The position numbers were made by a program, and so were the translations under genes. A DNA stretch of 64,000 nucleotides from Massospora cicadina. Taxonomy: Eukaryota; Entomophthoromycota; Entomophthoromycetes; Entomophthorales; Entomophthoraceae. The notes beneath the pieces were generated by a model. The model did no database searches. It was given only the letters and a program-made list of their open reading frames with translations, and was not told where the DNA came from. Location of the stretch: positions 1 through 64,000 of the forward strand of contig JAKSZP010013636.1 of NCBI GenBank assembly GCA_022478985.1, in the 5' to 3' direction. This document shows, one piece after another, positions 21,661 to 33,830 of this stretch. Within the stretch, counting starts at the first letter, position 1; each line of letters begins with the position of its first letter.

Positions 21661-23141
21661 GACGAGCATAAGGTTGGGCAATTTCTGATATAATTCAGGA
21701 TTAATTGTATTTGTTTTTGATTGAGTTATAGCGTAGATATCTCGACCTATGCTCCGCTCAGAAAAATCATGAACAGGTTCATCCATGAATAGGTTGGAGG
21801 TATCAATTTCATCAAACTTGTCTGGGGGAACTGGGCAATTTGCAGATCTAGATTATTCCTCTTCTAGACCGCAGGGCCTTTTCCTAACTCCTCATAGGTA
21901 TTATCTTCCTGAACAACGTTCACCTGATCTTTTGGTTTCTTAGTCCAGAATTGGGAAGCATAGTGTCCAGTATTTCCACATCTGTTAAAAGTAATGCGTG
22001 GGGCATTACTAGACCATTTTGGATCATTGGGGGTTTCCCCGTTTGATTTAGGAAATCCTTTTTGGGCTCAGGATTTTCTGCCAAATTTGAATTAAAAGGC
22101 TGTTGTTGTTTTACACTTCAATTTGGTGCATCAAAAGTGGAAGCCAATTCTTTCAGGTGCTCCACCATTTGAGAAGTAGTGCTACTACTAGTGAAGGTTG
22201 ATGACATGATTTGGTGTAAATCCCAATAGGGTCATAGTGCTGCCTTCATAGCAATGCGAGCATCAAAATCTCTCAGGTTATCAGCTCCTGTCAGTATTTG
22301 TGCTTCTTTGTAAAAGTGGTTGGTAAATTCTCCTAAGGTTTCATCTTTTCAGAATTGTATTCCCATGAACTCCTGCTTTCGGTTAGCCATTCATTCAGGG
22401 CTTCCAAAACCTTCATTATTGCATTTTTTGCCTCATTATAGTACCAATTTCCCCTCACAAATGGGGTAATACCAAGTTTAGACAAGTGATGTCTAAACAA
22501 TTGATAGCAGTAATAGCTTTTTGGCGATCACTGCAACCAGATATGGTCATTTCAAACAAAACTGAAGAAAGCCAGGGCATTATCCCTATGAAAGGGTGGC
22601 AATTTTGGGGTGAGCCAAAATTCCTCAGTTCCACATGCTCAGTTGTAGGACGAGTAGTGCTGCTAGCCATTCTAGCACCAGTTGGTGTGTTGTCAGGGGT
22701 CATTGCTGAGATGGCGGCATAGGCACTTGGCATGTTTTGAGTAGGCTGAATGCTCCCTATATCACTTTCATAAGCATATAGGTCCTGATCCCCAATCTCC
22801 ATTTCCACATGAATACAAGTGCACTTATATTTTTCCCATTCTTGTACTTGTTTCTGGAGCTGACTATGTTTTTCCCATAATAAACAATTTTTCCAGCCTC
22901 AGTTTGAAGTGCTACTTTGAGCAGGAGTAGCTCCTTCTCCTCTTTGAAATATTGTTGCTCTAACTCAGATGTTTTTCTTAATAATATTAACTTCTGTGAC
23001 AAGGTTGACATCTTCTTCCACCTTGAAAACACAATTCTCCATTCAGGATAAATCGGCCTGAGCTGCCAACATTATAGTGGTCTGATTCACACTCTCCAGC
23101 TTAGTCCATAATCGCTAAATCTCTCCCTGCACTGAAGACAT
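21661..23141 (-). pseudogene. Gypsy-C gag remnant
   Basis: The ATG at 23,139-23,141 opens a coiled-coil-prone N-terminus, interrupted by TAG and TGA within 35 codons. A middle segment is open at 22,455-22,808. The nucleocapsid knuckle near 21,955-22,000 reads FNRCGNTGHYASQF, in which the first and last Cys of C-X2-C-X4-H-X4-C are both Phe. Gag would form the virus-like particle; this one cannot be translated as a unit. The start is chosen as the first ATG after the primer-binding site. Confidence 0.65.
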
Positions 23142-23170
23142 GATGGTACTTCTTGACAAGACTCAACTAT

Positions 23171-23190
23171 GCCCCCTGTAGTGAGCACCA
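23171..23190 (-). promoter_or_regulatory. Gypsy-C primer-binding site
   Basis: Two bases inside the 5' LTR, the minus strand reads TGGTGCTCACTACAGGGGGC. TGG is the complement of a tRNA CCA end. The same 20 bases follow the 5' LTR of Gypsy-E, and Gypsy-D differs at one. I could not assign the primer tRNA. Confidence 0.82.
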
Positions 23191-23192
23191 AG

Positions 23193-24161
23193 TGTAATCA
23201 TTTGGGTATGTTTACTGCACAGGTTGGCCATTGAGAAAACTACAAACACTAGTTGTATGGTGACAACTAGTAGGTTGAGTCTTCAAAATAAATGGCAACG
23301 AATCCACTCTGGTGTGGTAATTAAGAAAAACAACTAGGGACTTATTTTCCCTTCAATCTTCAATTTAGAAGTAAAATATAAATCTATATTGCAGTTGAAT
23401 TCTGTTTTTTATTAGAAAATGTTAGGGGTTTTTATAGGCAAAAGGCGGACAACTTTTCAGATTATTCTCTGAAAATCAACTGATTAGTCCCCTGAAACTT
23501 CTAACCCTTGGTATTAACTTCCAATGGTAGTGAATGTCTTTATCTTAATTAATCCCCAGCAGTGTAACCGTTTATGGATTGGCAACCATCCCCATGTGTT
23601 GGGAACTGTACACAGATGGTTTGGGTCATGTTATCTGATTATGACTACTAGCTACTGCCAAAACAAGCGTTAAAACGCTTCATTAGATTCGTTAAAATGA
23701 CACTAATCATTAAGCGCCTCTGCTGTAATGATTTATTATAGCAATCTGACTATTGGCAATCATGACCTCATAAAATTACTAATTAACATTGTTGGGCATT
23801 ATGCCCAACGAAATATTAATCAAACCAATTATCAGATTATGTCCTTTAATAATTTCAACTAGTAATTTAGTCGGGGATGATCCCCAACAAAATAGTAATC
23901 AGATCTCATCATTGGATTAGGTCATTTGATTAATTTATGACTAATAATTCAGTCAGGCGTGATGCACGATGAAATGTTACCCAAAATCAACCGTCAGATT
24001 ATATTCTTTGATTATTTTTTAGCACTAGGTGGTATATCCTTTAATTATTTATGATTAATAATTTAGTCAGCAACCATTGCTGAACAATTGGTTGCTTTTA
24101 ACAACTGTCAATTTTTAATTGGCAATTGAGATGGATAATGTGGTCAACAAAATTTCCAACA
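23193..24161 (-). repeat. Gypsy-C 5' LTR
   Basis: This 969-bp repeat starts TGTAATCATTTGGG and ends TTTCCAACA on the plus strand. It pairs with 16,589-17,523 and lies next to the primer-binding site. It contains one segment near 24,010-24,050 (AGCACTAGGTGGTATATCC) that is absent from the other LTR, explaining most of the length difference. Confidence 0.92.
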
Positions 24162-24166
24162 GCTTG
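24162..24166. repeat. Gypsy-C target-site duplication, right
   Basis: GCTTG, matching 16,584-16,588. LINE-B1 sequence resumes immediately. Confidence 0.85.
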
Positions 24167-25450
24167 TCAATACTTCTTGTTCAGTTTCTAGTACTGTGGG
24201 TCCCTTATCATTGAATAGTATCCTGAGGTATCAGATTGTCTGGGAGTTCATGATCAGCGTTGTGTCAGTCAGCGGGATGAAGTTTAATTTGCTGATCCTC
24301 ACTACTGAGGTTTTTGCCAAGTTGACTTTTATGTTTGAAGCTAGCTAGTATAGGTTTAATAGTTCCTCGGCGCCCTGGAGGCTGGTCAGTGAGCTTTTGC
24401 CTACTATCATGTTATTGGCGAATGCCAGCATTTTCAGTGGCATTTGATTAGGTGGACTAGGCCCAGGAGTTTTTCATCCGCTGCCTCCAGCAAAATGTTG
24501 GCTGCAAAATTAAACAAAATCAGTGATATAGGGTTGCCTTGTCAGAGACCCTGACCAACCAGAATTTTGTTGGTTATGCCATCTGTGATGATCACCTTGG
24601 TTACCAGGCCTGAGTACAGCGTCGTTATCCATGCTCAAAAAGTGTCAGAGATACTAACTGCCTTTAGCGCCTCGTGTAGGAATTACCACAATACTCAGTT
24701 GTATGCCTTTTCCATGTCAAGGAACATAAGATACCCTTTTTGATTCCCCTCACATCCTGGAGTACACTTTGGACTAAACCAATGCTGTCTCATATACTCT
24801 GTTCTTTGACAAATCCATTCTGGGCCTTATGGAGCGTGTGCGGTGCAGTTTCCATCAGCTGATTAGATATATGCGCGTGAGTAGTTTATAATTGGAGTTT
24901 GATAGTGCAATTGGGTACCAGTTCCAAAGTTGGCGTCAGAGTCCCTTTTTTACAAGAGTACAACTTGGGTCTCTTGGCCACCCAGAATTTGCTGGCCATT
25001 TTGTAAACAGTGGTTAAAGAGGGCTTTGAGCTCTGGCGTGATGTGGTCACGGAATGCGCTGTATATTTCTGCACACATATTGTCAGGGCCTGGTGCTTTC
25101 ATCCTTGGAAACTCCTTTAGTGCCCTCTTAACTTCATCGATGGAGGTTTTGGTGGTTAATTTGGCGACGTCTTTCATTGTACAGCCCCCCAGTGCTGGCT
25201 TGGCCAGGCCAATTAGGGTATTTGTTGCTGATTTTCTCATTTTTCATTGTCAGAAAAGTTCACCATATAATTGCTCAACCTTGACCTTGATCATTTCTGG
25301 GTCTGTTGATACTTCCCCTTCTGCTGTCTCCACTTCACATACCTAGCCTTGGTTTGTATTACCTTTAAATGCTTCAGGCTTTCTTTAATCATTGTCCCCA
25401 CTAGGCTCTGATATCGGTAAGTCACATTGGTTCTTCACTCTGAGTCTTGC
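24162..25450 (-). pseudogene. LINE-B1 ORF2 reverse transcriptase (5' portion)
   Basis: The open piece at 24,950-25,240 reads ALKEFPRMKAPGPDNMCAEI, the start of a LINE reverse transcriptase (K-A-P-G-P-D). Further on, the minus strand shows a membrane-free RT core with MFLDMEKAYN-like and QGNPISLILFNFA blocks. The catalytic FADD is FANN at 24,411-24,422: two GAY-to-AAY changes, so the polymerase is inactive. The domain continues across the Gypsy-C insertion into 16,588 and below. Confidence 0.8.
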
Positions 25451-26514
25451 TTCATCATTAGGGCCCAATACTTTTTGTGCGTTGTTTGGTACTTGCTCCA
25501 CCAGTCTTTTCTGTCTTATCAGGTGAGCCTCAGCCTTTCTAACTTAGACTTTAGCTGTTTCGCAGTGGCAGTTCACTTGTAGGAGGTCGCTTTTTTGAAC
25601 TTCATGCTTTTGTGCTTCAATATTGCTTTGATCTGATTCCATTATTCTAGCGGGTCCAACTCTGGGTGGCTATCCAGATACATGACCAGTCGATCCAGTC
25701 CAGCATCAATCTTTTTGGCGCCATTCCCCATCCCTCAGCATGGCTGGTGCCAGCTGCCATTTGCGATTCCTCAGGGATTCAGCAAGATTGATATCCATGC
25801 GGATGACCATGTGGTCACTTTCAGCATTTATACTGACCTTGCTGTTGGATGTCATTGGCTTGAGATCCAATGACACTAGGATGTAGTCTAAGCGTGATCC
25901 AGACAGTGAGGATCCATTGGAGTATATGTACATCACATTAAGTTGGCCAGGTCGTCATCCTTTTCATCAATTATTAGGCACATCCCTGATTTGACTAGGT
26001 AATCCAGCATCTCGTTGGCCTTTCTGTTAAGATGTTCTCTCATTGGGAACATATCCTGGCTCACATTTATCCAACTATTTAGGTCTCCTTCTATTATGAA
26101 CATTGCTTCAGATGGCGCCTATGCTAAATATTCCCAAAAAATACTGTTTTTATGGAGCTTCAGTGGAGCGTAGACTGCCACAGCACATATGCTCTTGCCA
26201 GTTTCTCTGTTTGTAGCCGTCGCTATCAAGATCCTTCCAGCGTGAGTTTCCTCCACAAATTCCAGGTCTATTTTCTTGTCCATTGCGATGATCACCACAT
26301 GATCCATCTAGAGGGTTTGGTAGCCTATTTGGCAGGACCACAGGTGGTTTGTCGCATCATGGTTTGAGCTTGGCACCATTTCCTTTTGGTTACTAGCTTG
26401 CATTTCTGAAATAAAAATTAAGTCAATATTATTATCAGTTCTTAAATGATGCATCTTCCTCCTCCTTGTTTGTATGCTCGCCATCCCCTGAGCATTTGTG
26501 GTCGCAATCCTCAT
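25451..26514 (-). pseudogene. LINE-B1 ORF2 endonuclease
   Basis: ORF2 appears to start at the ATG at 26,512-26,514 (MRIATTNAQGM), which matches the opening of APE-type LINE endonucleases. IFISEMQAS is the E motif (Glu followed by Met rather than the usual Thr/Ser). A segment with DHVVIIAMDKKIDLEF and ICAVAVYAPLK follows at 26,119-26,307, and SRLDYILVS and SDHMVIRMD (about 25,800-25,890) are the C-terminal catalytic motifs. Frameshifts lie near 26,308 and 26,115. Nicking activity for target priming is known for the family. Confidence 0.8.
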
Positions 26515-26529
26515 TTCTGGCTGCCCAAC

Positions 26530-29500
26530 CCACAGGTATAAGAATTAGCGTTATCTGGGTTATGGATTGAGTCACAAACTGAGGTCTGTTTATTAGCTGA
26601 AGATGGCGTTGATGGTTGGTGAGGGTTATTACTCAGCTTTTCGGGGCTGGTTTGTCAGGACTGGGATTATATTACTGGGCATCCTGTGCACCAGGAATTT
26701 GGTTGCCATCCCCATCTCCCTATTGATGGATAATGTGGGATGGTTTTATGATCGGGCTCCAGCTGCCCCTTATCCCCTACTGGCGGAGCAGTAGATTCCC
26801 CCTCCTTTGTTGTTTGGATTTTCTCTCCTTTGTTCAATTTGTCAGCTGCGCTCAATTTTTTAGTTGGAGATTTTCTGGCTGACTTTGCCAATTTTGTCAC
26901 CACTACTGATTTTTTGCCGTTCTCCTCAAGTTTGTTTGCTGGTGACTTCCAATTCAATTTAGTATTTGCTTTCAGCTTGTTGGGCTTCAATTTCAATCTA
27001 TTGGCATCCTGCGTATGTCCCTTCTTTGGGGATTTCTTTGGGTTCGCCTTTTGCCAACTTTCCTCCATGTGGATTGTCCATTCTTCTAGGGATGGACATG
27101 GCTCCGTTGGTTCAGGATACATTCCTTTGTCCATTATGTACAATTTGGGGTTTGGATTTATAAATGGCTCATTGTCCGCTACAGGTCACTTAGCTGCTTC
27201 TCGCACCCATGCTTCCCTATGTGCCTGGTCCAACTCTTGTTGTTGGCATTTCATGTTTGCGACCTCAGTTAGGTTGCGTGGGATCCATTCTCTGGCTTTC
27301 AGGCGGAGGAAAGTCTTGGTACCAACCTTGGTGACCCCCGCAACGGGGTCATATTTGTACTCCCAAGTTGTTTACCTTTGCAGTGATGGCGTTGAGCCAT
27401 TATGTGGCCAGTCTGGTAACAGAACCAGCACACTTGTTTGGCATCTTTTTGATCAATGTATAATACCCTGTTTAGGCAGAGCAGTCAGATGAATTGGGCA
27501 GGGCTAATTTGTTAGGCTTCATCCAGGGTGCCAGTTTGTAAAGCGCTTCCACTGTCCAGGGGTAGAGGCACTTTGCAATGTAATTGCCGCTGGTTTGCCA
27601 AAATTCTTGTGCTTCCCCATAGTATGATAATCTGGTCCAAATCACTTCATGCACCCACTCCCTTCAAGATCGACAAGGTGGTTCTGGAAGGTTACTCTCC
27701 TTGCTGCTTAGTTGCATATCTGGTCGGCTCCATTTGCAGATAAATTTCCTTGTATTTGATGCTGATTTTAAGGAGTTTCTTGCAGTCCAATTTGCCTGGA
27801 ATCACTATATTGATATACCCTCATTCAGGTACCCAGTGGCGATCAAAGTCCCCTCCTGCTAGGACTTCGTCAAGTTCCTGATAAATCGACATTATCAGGT
27901 CAGACCATTCCTCCTCCTCCTCCAGCTGAAGGTGGATTCAGATAGCATCCTTTAGGTACAATTTCATCGCCTGGCGGTCCATAAAGCCTCTGATGTTTAA
28001 CTAGCTGATGTATTTGATGTGGCTTCCTGCTCCATTCCAGGTATTGTTGTCAGTATGCGCTGCCACTGTGTTATACAACTTAATTTTTGCACAGGTTTGG
28101 GCACCTCAGTATAGGTCTTCCCCTTCAAAATTCAGCTTAAAAATTCATTAAGCTGAATACCTGTTTGAAATACGCTTCAATTTGATAAATTCTGATACCT
28201 CAGCGACTGATACTTTTAGCCATTTTCACTCAAATCTCAAGGTTTTGCCATTTAAGGGCATTTGTCAGTGAGAAACCTAGTCAGTACCACTTGAGGGCTT
28301 ATTTTGGGCTGCACATTGGGTGTAGGTATTTTGAAGGACCTCCAGCTTAACCAAACTATGCTGGCACCAGTCCCTTACCATGACACTATTCCAGCCCCCA
28401 TCTGTAAATAATCATGTCATGGCTGCCGGAACTCCCGCCTCACTCCATTGGAATGCTTTGGAGGGGGTGAAACCTTTGGTGGCATATAGAGCAGCTAGCG
28501 TCAGTTCTGGGAAGGATTGCTTTCAATCCTGGATAGTTTCAATGCGGATCCCCACTTTGAGCCATTCTCAGCCCAGGTCCAGGGTCATGACCCCTTTCAT
28601 TGCCGTTGCTGCCTGTGATAAAATCTCGTGTTCCATCCACAGTTGAGCTGACTCTGGGGTGAACCCCTCTGCATCCCAGTCTGCAGCTTCAGTGATTGTT
28701 GTGATGTCGCGCCATATTTTCCACTTTTTGATAAGGAAGGGTTGGATTTAAGGGTTTTTTGAATCGGTTTTGTAACCCCCAGATCTGCCCATTCGCACAA
28801 AAAGTCCATACTGGCTCCTGCTTGTAACCAGTATTTCATTTCCATTGGTGTGAATCCATTGGCGGACCAGTTAATGGCCTCTTACAGTGACCAATCCTGG
28901 AAGGGTCCCCATTCCACCGCTTTTTCCTTCATCCAGCCCACTTTCATCAGTTCTGATGCAGTGGCTGGTGGGATTCAGGTGTATGACCAGTGTAGGGCCT
29001 CAGTGGCCTTAGACCTGGCTGTGATCCATGGTAACGCCTCCTCTAAGGAGAATGTGGTATTATGCCATTCCAGTGCCATGTCTACTGGAATGGTGTGTCA
29101 GGCCCAATCAAGGGTGGTTATGATGTTTGGGAATTGTTTCACATATTCAGCTAATTCTGTTGGGTTGAGGCCCAAAATTCTGATGGCTTGAGTGGATCTT
29201 GCTGTAATACCGGCCTTGTTATACTCCATCATGTTTAAAAGGTCAATGCTGGCATTTATCCAGGCCTTTGCATCCGCCAGTTTTAAATCTCATGGATTGT
29301 GGCCTTAATCACCTTGTTCTCCATGGGGATTTTTATCCATCCCAGGGCGTTTTCAGTTTGAACCCATGACTCCTTGAAGAGTACCACCATGTCAATCGAG
29401 ATTTGAGTATTGAGCCAGAATTTGGCCACTCTGGCGGAAAACTTGTGGTCTTGCCAAGTAGCCACAATGGTCAGTTTGATATTTTTGGAGACCCATTGAG

Positions 29501-30620
29501 TCGCCATTGAGTATAGAAACTGGAAGGCCTCCTATTGTTTGATTTCATGAGCAGACATGCCGCAATGCACTAACATGTCTGTCTGAACTGGGGTATATTT
29601 CACCAAAGCCCTGGCCACTGACTTGACTGCTGTCAGGGTTTCATCCCCTTCTGGTAGCACTTTTAGTTTTTTTATAAAATTTTCTCAAGTGTCCGATCCC
29701 TTGGATTTGGTCCCTGTTATAGCTTCACCCCCATCAGGGTTTTTCCCCGATGGTTCATATTGGTTTGGCGATTAATTTTGTGCTGATATAGCTCCCTCCG
29801 TCAACTTGAAATTTTCAGAGTTTATTCCCAATGGTCCATTCAGATTTGGCCATCAATTCTTGGTTGATCTAGCCCCCACTGTAAACACAAATTTGTCAGG
29901 GATTGCACCCAATGGTGCATCAGGGAACATGCTTGACGATTTGCTCAGGTTTCTGGATCAATTTTGGTTAGGGACTGTTCTCCCCCCAACTGGGCCTTGT
30001 CAGAACTGGTGCCTGACTTCTCCTTCACTTGAATACTCTGAGTGTATTTAGTAAGTTTCTCTATATCAGCAGAAAACTTTTTATGTTGTTGCCCTGTTGG
30101 TTTGGGAAGCTGATTTTTGTTTATTGAATACAAGTCGGTTTTGGATCCAACCAATACTTTGTCCAGATTTTTTGTCTTTTCCAAAAAAATTGTTTTACCC
30201 TGTGAGGCCCTGATCCCCTCTACAAATTGATGTTCGGTGGGGAATATCCCTGACACCACTGTTCTTGGCATTGGTCCTCACTCCCTGAGGGTAACTCCTG
30301 TCATCTGGTTGTTGGCGGACACCAATCCTGGGGAGTCAGTCCCATTATCACGCTTATCGCATGGGTTCCTTTGTGACCCTTTGATGTGTTCACGCGTTTC
30401 ATCATCATTTGTGCTGCCAAATCGTTATTTGACATGAACAGGCTGTTCAGGCCTTCCCTGTTATTAGTTGTATGGGGGCCTAGGCCAGCGGGAATTCCAT
30501 CAGATTGTACGTCCATCTTGGCGTCCTTCATTATTATTATCATATCAGCGCAAGCAAGCTGTCCATGTCTATGTGCTTCACACAGCCAGGCGTATTGACT
30601 TCCATATGCTTGGGTGGTTG
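26530..30620 (-). pseudogene. LINE-B1 ORF1: large protein with W..GF.P.E...W repeats and a CCHC knuckle
   Basis: The region between leader and endonuclease is about 4 kb, far longer than a usual LINE ORF1. In the middle (about 28,600-29,280) the minus strand carries repeated helical units such as TFSLEEALPW, DWSLxEAINWSANGFTPMEMKYW and LCEWADLGVTKP. Downstream (about 27,400-27,450) is a degraded knuckle CWFCYQTGHIMAQR, whose last Cys is Arg; LINE-B2 keeps it. A Lys-rich tail (GHTQDANRLKLKPNKLKANT, near 27,000) precedes ORF2. Stops every 30 to 80 codons show decay. Role as RNA-binding Gag-like protein is inferred from position and the knuckle. Confidence 0.6.
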
Positions 30621-30727
30621 GCCGTGGGGTACTGCTCTATAGTTGCAGTATTCACTGGCAGGCGGATATTCTCTCTATACTTGGCCTTGACACTTTTATA
30701 TTAAAAGTGATATTTGCGAGAGAAAGT

Positions 30728-33700
30728 TAAAGAAAAGACCTCTGAACCATAGAAAACTAGTAGGTTTAAGAATATCTAGGGCCCAGTTTGGGGAAAATAA
30801 AAAAGATGGACCACTGAACTGAAACCAGGTCAAGTCCCATGGAAAAAGAAGAAGAAATTAGAAGATTTTTAAAAGGTATTGGAAAAATTATTATAAACCG
30901 CATAGAAAAAACCAATATATTTTTATAATTTTTATTTTTTATTATCCTCAATGTGAGGATTATTCCACCTATGTCGCCTCTTGGGGGAGGGAGGATGGAT
31001 TGCAGTAGTAATGAATAACCCGTTAAAATCTATATTATATTGGATGCTAGCAAGGGATAAGCTACACAAAACCAAGTTCTTTGAGTGGACGCAGACCCCT
31101 GTGAGAAAGAGACTAGGGGAAGGGAAATTGAGATGTTGGAAGAAGCCAATTGTGAAACCCCAGAGTGGGGAGGGAAGCAACAGTATAGAAAGAGGCAGTC
31201 AGCAAATAATCTCAAGTAATCCTAATATGGTATTGGAGCTGGAAGATTAGACTTGAGCGCCTGCCAATGGCTTCATCAAGAACACTGGACATATGGGCTG
31301 GCAGCAAACAAGGGATACTGGACAGGGGTTGCCAAATCATGCCCCCTATTAAAGCCATCAGTGGAAGATACTGATGGGAAGCGCCGTAAACAAGATAGTT
31401 GTGCAAGGAGTGAATGGCATCCTGAAAGTGATGACTATATGCTTTACAGAAGCTGAAGCAGAAGGAGCAATGGAACCTGGAGAGGCTGGAAGCTTCATGG
31501 CCCAACTTTTAAGAGCTTGGCTGGCAAAGTGAAGAGCATAAGTGACAGTATTCTGATCTAGGATGTTCTCAAGTTAGAGGGAATAGGCGCTAGGGATAAA
31601 GCCACAGTGACTTGGGCCCTCAATTCTGCGTAGGGGAGTTTGAAATGAATACTGTTGCTGATGGTGAACTTGGTAGCCAAGACAGCAGGTTTGTAGTATT
31701 GTCTGAGTTGGAAGAGGAACTCAGAAAGCAAGTCTGACCCGGCAAGAAAGGTGCAATTAAGAGCAAATGGCATAATTTCAGGAGCATCCACAATGATGTT
31801 TGGCGCATCTTTGAAAGGAGCTGAATCCAGGAGAGGTTTGAATCTAACTCTGGAATCAACAACAGTGGGAGAATTTACCGCGAGTTGTTTGAAAAATTTC
31901 TAGCCTGGTTTCTGAAGGGTTGGTTATTCTTTCTGGTAATTCCACGGAAGGACTAGCTGCTGTTTCCAGACTAGGTGTATGAGTCCTGGAAGGACCATAG
32001 AAGAGGTTCTGTCACACATCTTGACTCATCTGCTGGAAGAGCCAAAGAACTTGATCAGACAAACTGTTGAGTAGCTGTTGGTACCGTGACTTGATTTTGA
32101 CATATAAGCTGGATGAGAGGGGGGATATTGAACTTATATGGAAATTGATATTATGCACTCTACAATCCATTAAGCTCCAATTTTGGAGAAATTAATCTCA
32201 AATTAATGGGATAAGCTCTAGAGAAGAATTAAGAAATTTAAAGGCCAAGAGATTATGAGAAGAAAATAACAATAGCGAACATAAAAAAGCATTCTTACTT
32301 GGGCCACAAAAAACATTGATGGCAAGAGTCTCCTGTCTAGGATGAGGAGAAAATCAGGAAATCTAGGATGCCAGACCAAGAATCCTAATATGGTAGAGGG
32401 CCATATACCCTGACGGGGGGGAACCCAGATTCTGGGACTAATATCATCACAAGTAAATTGATCATCCCAGCATGACAGTAGATTGTGGGGACCGTGGTCT
32501 GAGTAGGTGGTAGTGAGGAGGAAGAGGAAGAGAGCCGCATTCCAAAGGTTGTCCCAAGCAGCATTATATTGGTTATTGTACTCCGCTTGAGCAAATGAAG
32601 TATTTGACTGAGTGTCTAAAGCGGTGTTCTCCTACCCTAATCCTTTTCTTGCTGGAAATCTAGGCAAGAGGAGAAATGTGTTGAGATTTTTGCCCATATT
32701 CCCAGATTGCTAGCTTACCAGGAATCTCCAGGGGATAATGCCCTAATGTGAGGTGAATTGGAAATTGGTTGACCCTAATTTCAGAGTAACTATGTTCAGG
32801 GAATTTTAGGATATTTGCTTGGTCAGATCCATTGGGATCTATCTGGATGAATGCTTAAGATCTTGTTGGGCAGAGTTGCCAACGAAGTAGGAGCATCTGA
32901 TAGTGATTAACTATCAGGTGTACCAATTGGGATAAGTCAGGTTTTATCACTGAATGATTGGAAATGTAAGTAGTAAGTTGTGAGGCGAGTGATGGTGCCT
33001 GCAACTAGAGAATTAATCAGTTGGTTTGTGACCTGCCTTAATGGGTAAGAAGCCCCATTACCTAAGCAGTCGCTAGCCAAATATGGTTGGTTTGCTTGGA
33101 TCAAAAGGAAAACTTTAGGGACACGTTTTACAACTCTTTCCATTTTAGGTCTTGAGGATGTCCATTGATGGAATCCTAGCCAGGATGGGGAAGACCATTG
33201 CTGCTGAGACGAGGATAGGTGATTCAATGACAATGGCTGCCTTTTCATCAAAGAGGTGTTGACTGAGGGTTAGACAACCAAACTCCCACTATAAATTACC
33301 AAGAACTCTCTTATAATAAAAACAGTTATATAGTTCAACAGTTATATAGTTTTCATCTGGTATATAGTTTAAGTAGTAAACTTTATCAGAAATCATTTTT
33401 TCTATTTTTTTCTCATGGATATTATTTTTGTGTGCGATAATTGGGAGACTCTTTAAGGAAAAGAGTAAAGATATGAGCGGGGATCCAGAGAAGAAGTGGA
33501 AACAAATCAGGGATTGCTTCCAACTGTGTGTCAAACTGGAGAAACTGTCACCAGGGAATCTCAGAGAAGATTGGGTTAGAAAGTACAATGGAACGAATCC
33601 CTATTTTAAAACATCTCAAGTATTTTGAGTGGAAATACTGGCCAAGCGTTGGGCCAAGATCTTAAGATTCTATTCAACTATGGATAATAGTCGTCATACT

Positions 33701-33830
33701 ATTATCAACCAATTATATCAACAACAATACAACGTGAATGAATTACACAAGAAATGAACCTGTGCAAGTAATAAGTTTATAGGGGTTATGGCCAATAATA
33801 ACCAGAACCTATAAATTTTCACACTCCCCC
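30728..33830. other. Unassigned 3.1-kb segment
   Basis: No clear gene. Minus-strand frames give two coding-like pieces: 32,937-33,251 and 31,558-31,791. The first ends in LINSLVAGTITRLTTYYLHF, which looks like the N-terminal DNA-binding part of a tyrosine recombinase (DIRS or Crypton type), and a frame near 32,830-32,900 reads FVGNSAQQDLKHSS, also typical of that region. The catalytic Arg, His-x-x-Arg and Tyr were not found. A direct repeat, ACAGTTATATAGTT, occurs twice near 33,321-33,352. The segment may be a third, unrelated element. Confidence 0.25.

Larger units (their letters stand above)
24162..30727 (-). mobile_element. LINE-B1, 5' part: ORF1, endonuclease and most of RT
   Basis: This is the upstream part of the minus-strand LINE whose 3' part lies at 15,156-16,588. 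It parallels LINE-B2 (34,810-43,905) from the leader (GCGAGAGAAAG near 30,726; GTGAGAGAAAA near 43,900) through ORF1 and ORF2. Rejoined, the element is about 8 kb, long for a LINE because ORF1 is unusually large (about 4 kb). All frames carry many stops. Confidence 0.8.

Noticed and set aside
26830..27492. Plus-strand open frame of 220 codons, hydrophobic and Cys-rich
   Set aside because: It is the antisense of LINE-B1 ORF1, which has a Lys-rich coding strand; its composition is the mirror of that.
33321..33352. Direct repeat ACAGTTATATAGTT as a transposon target duplication
   Set aside because: The two copies are only about 17 bases apart, so nothing can lie between them; it is a small local duplication.
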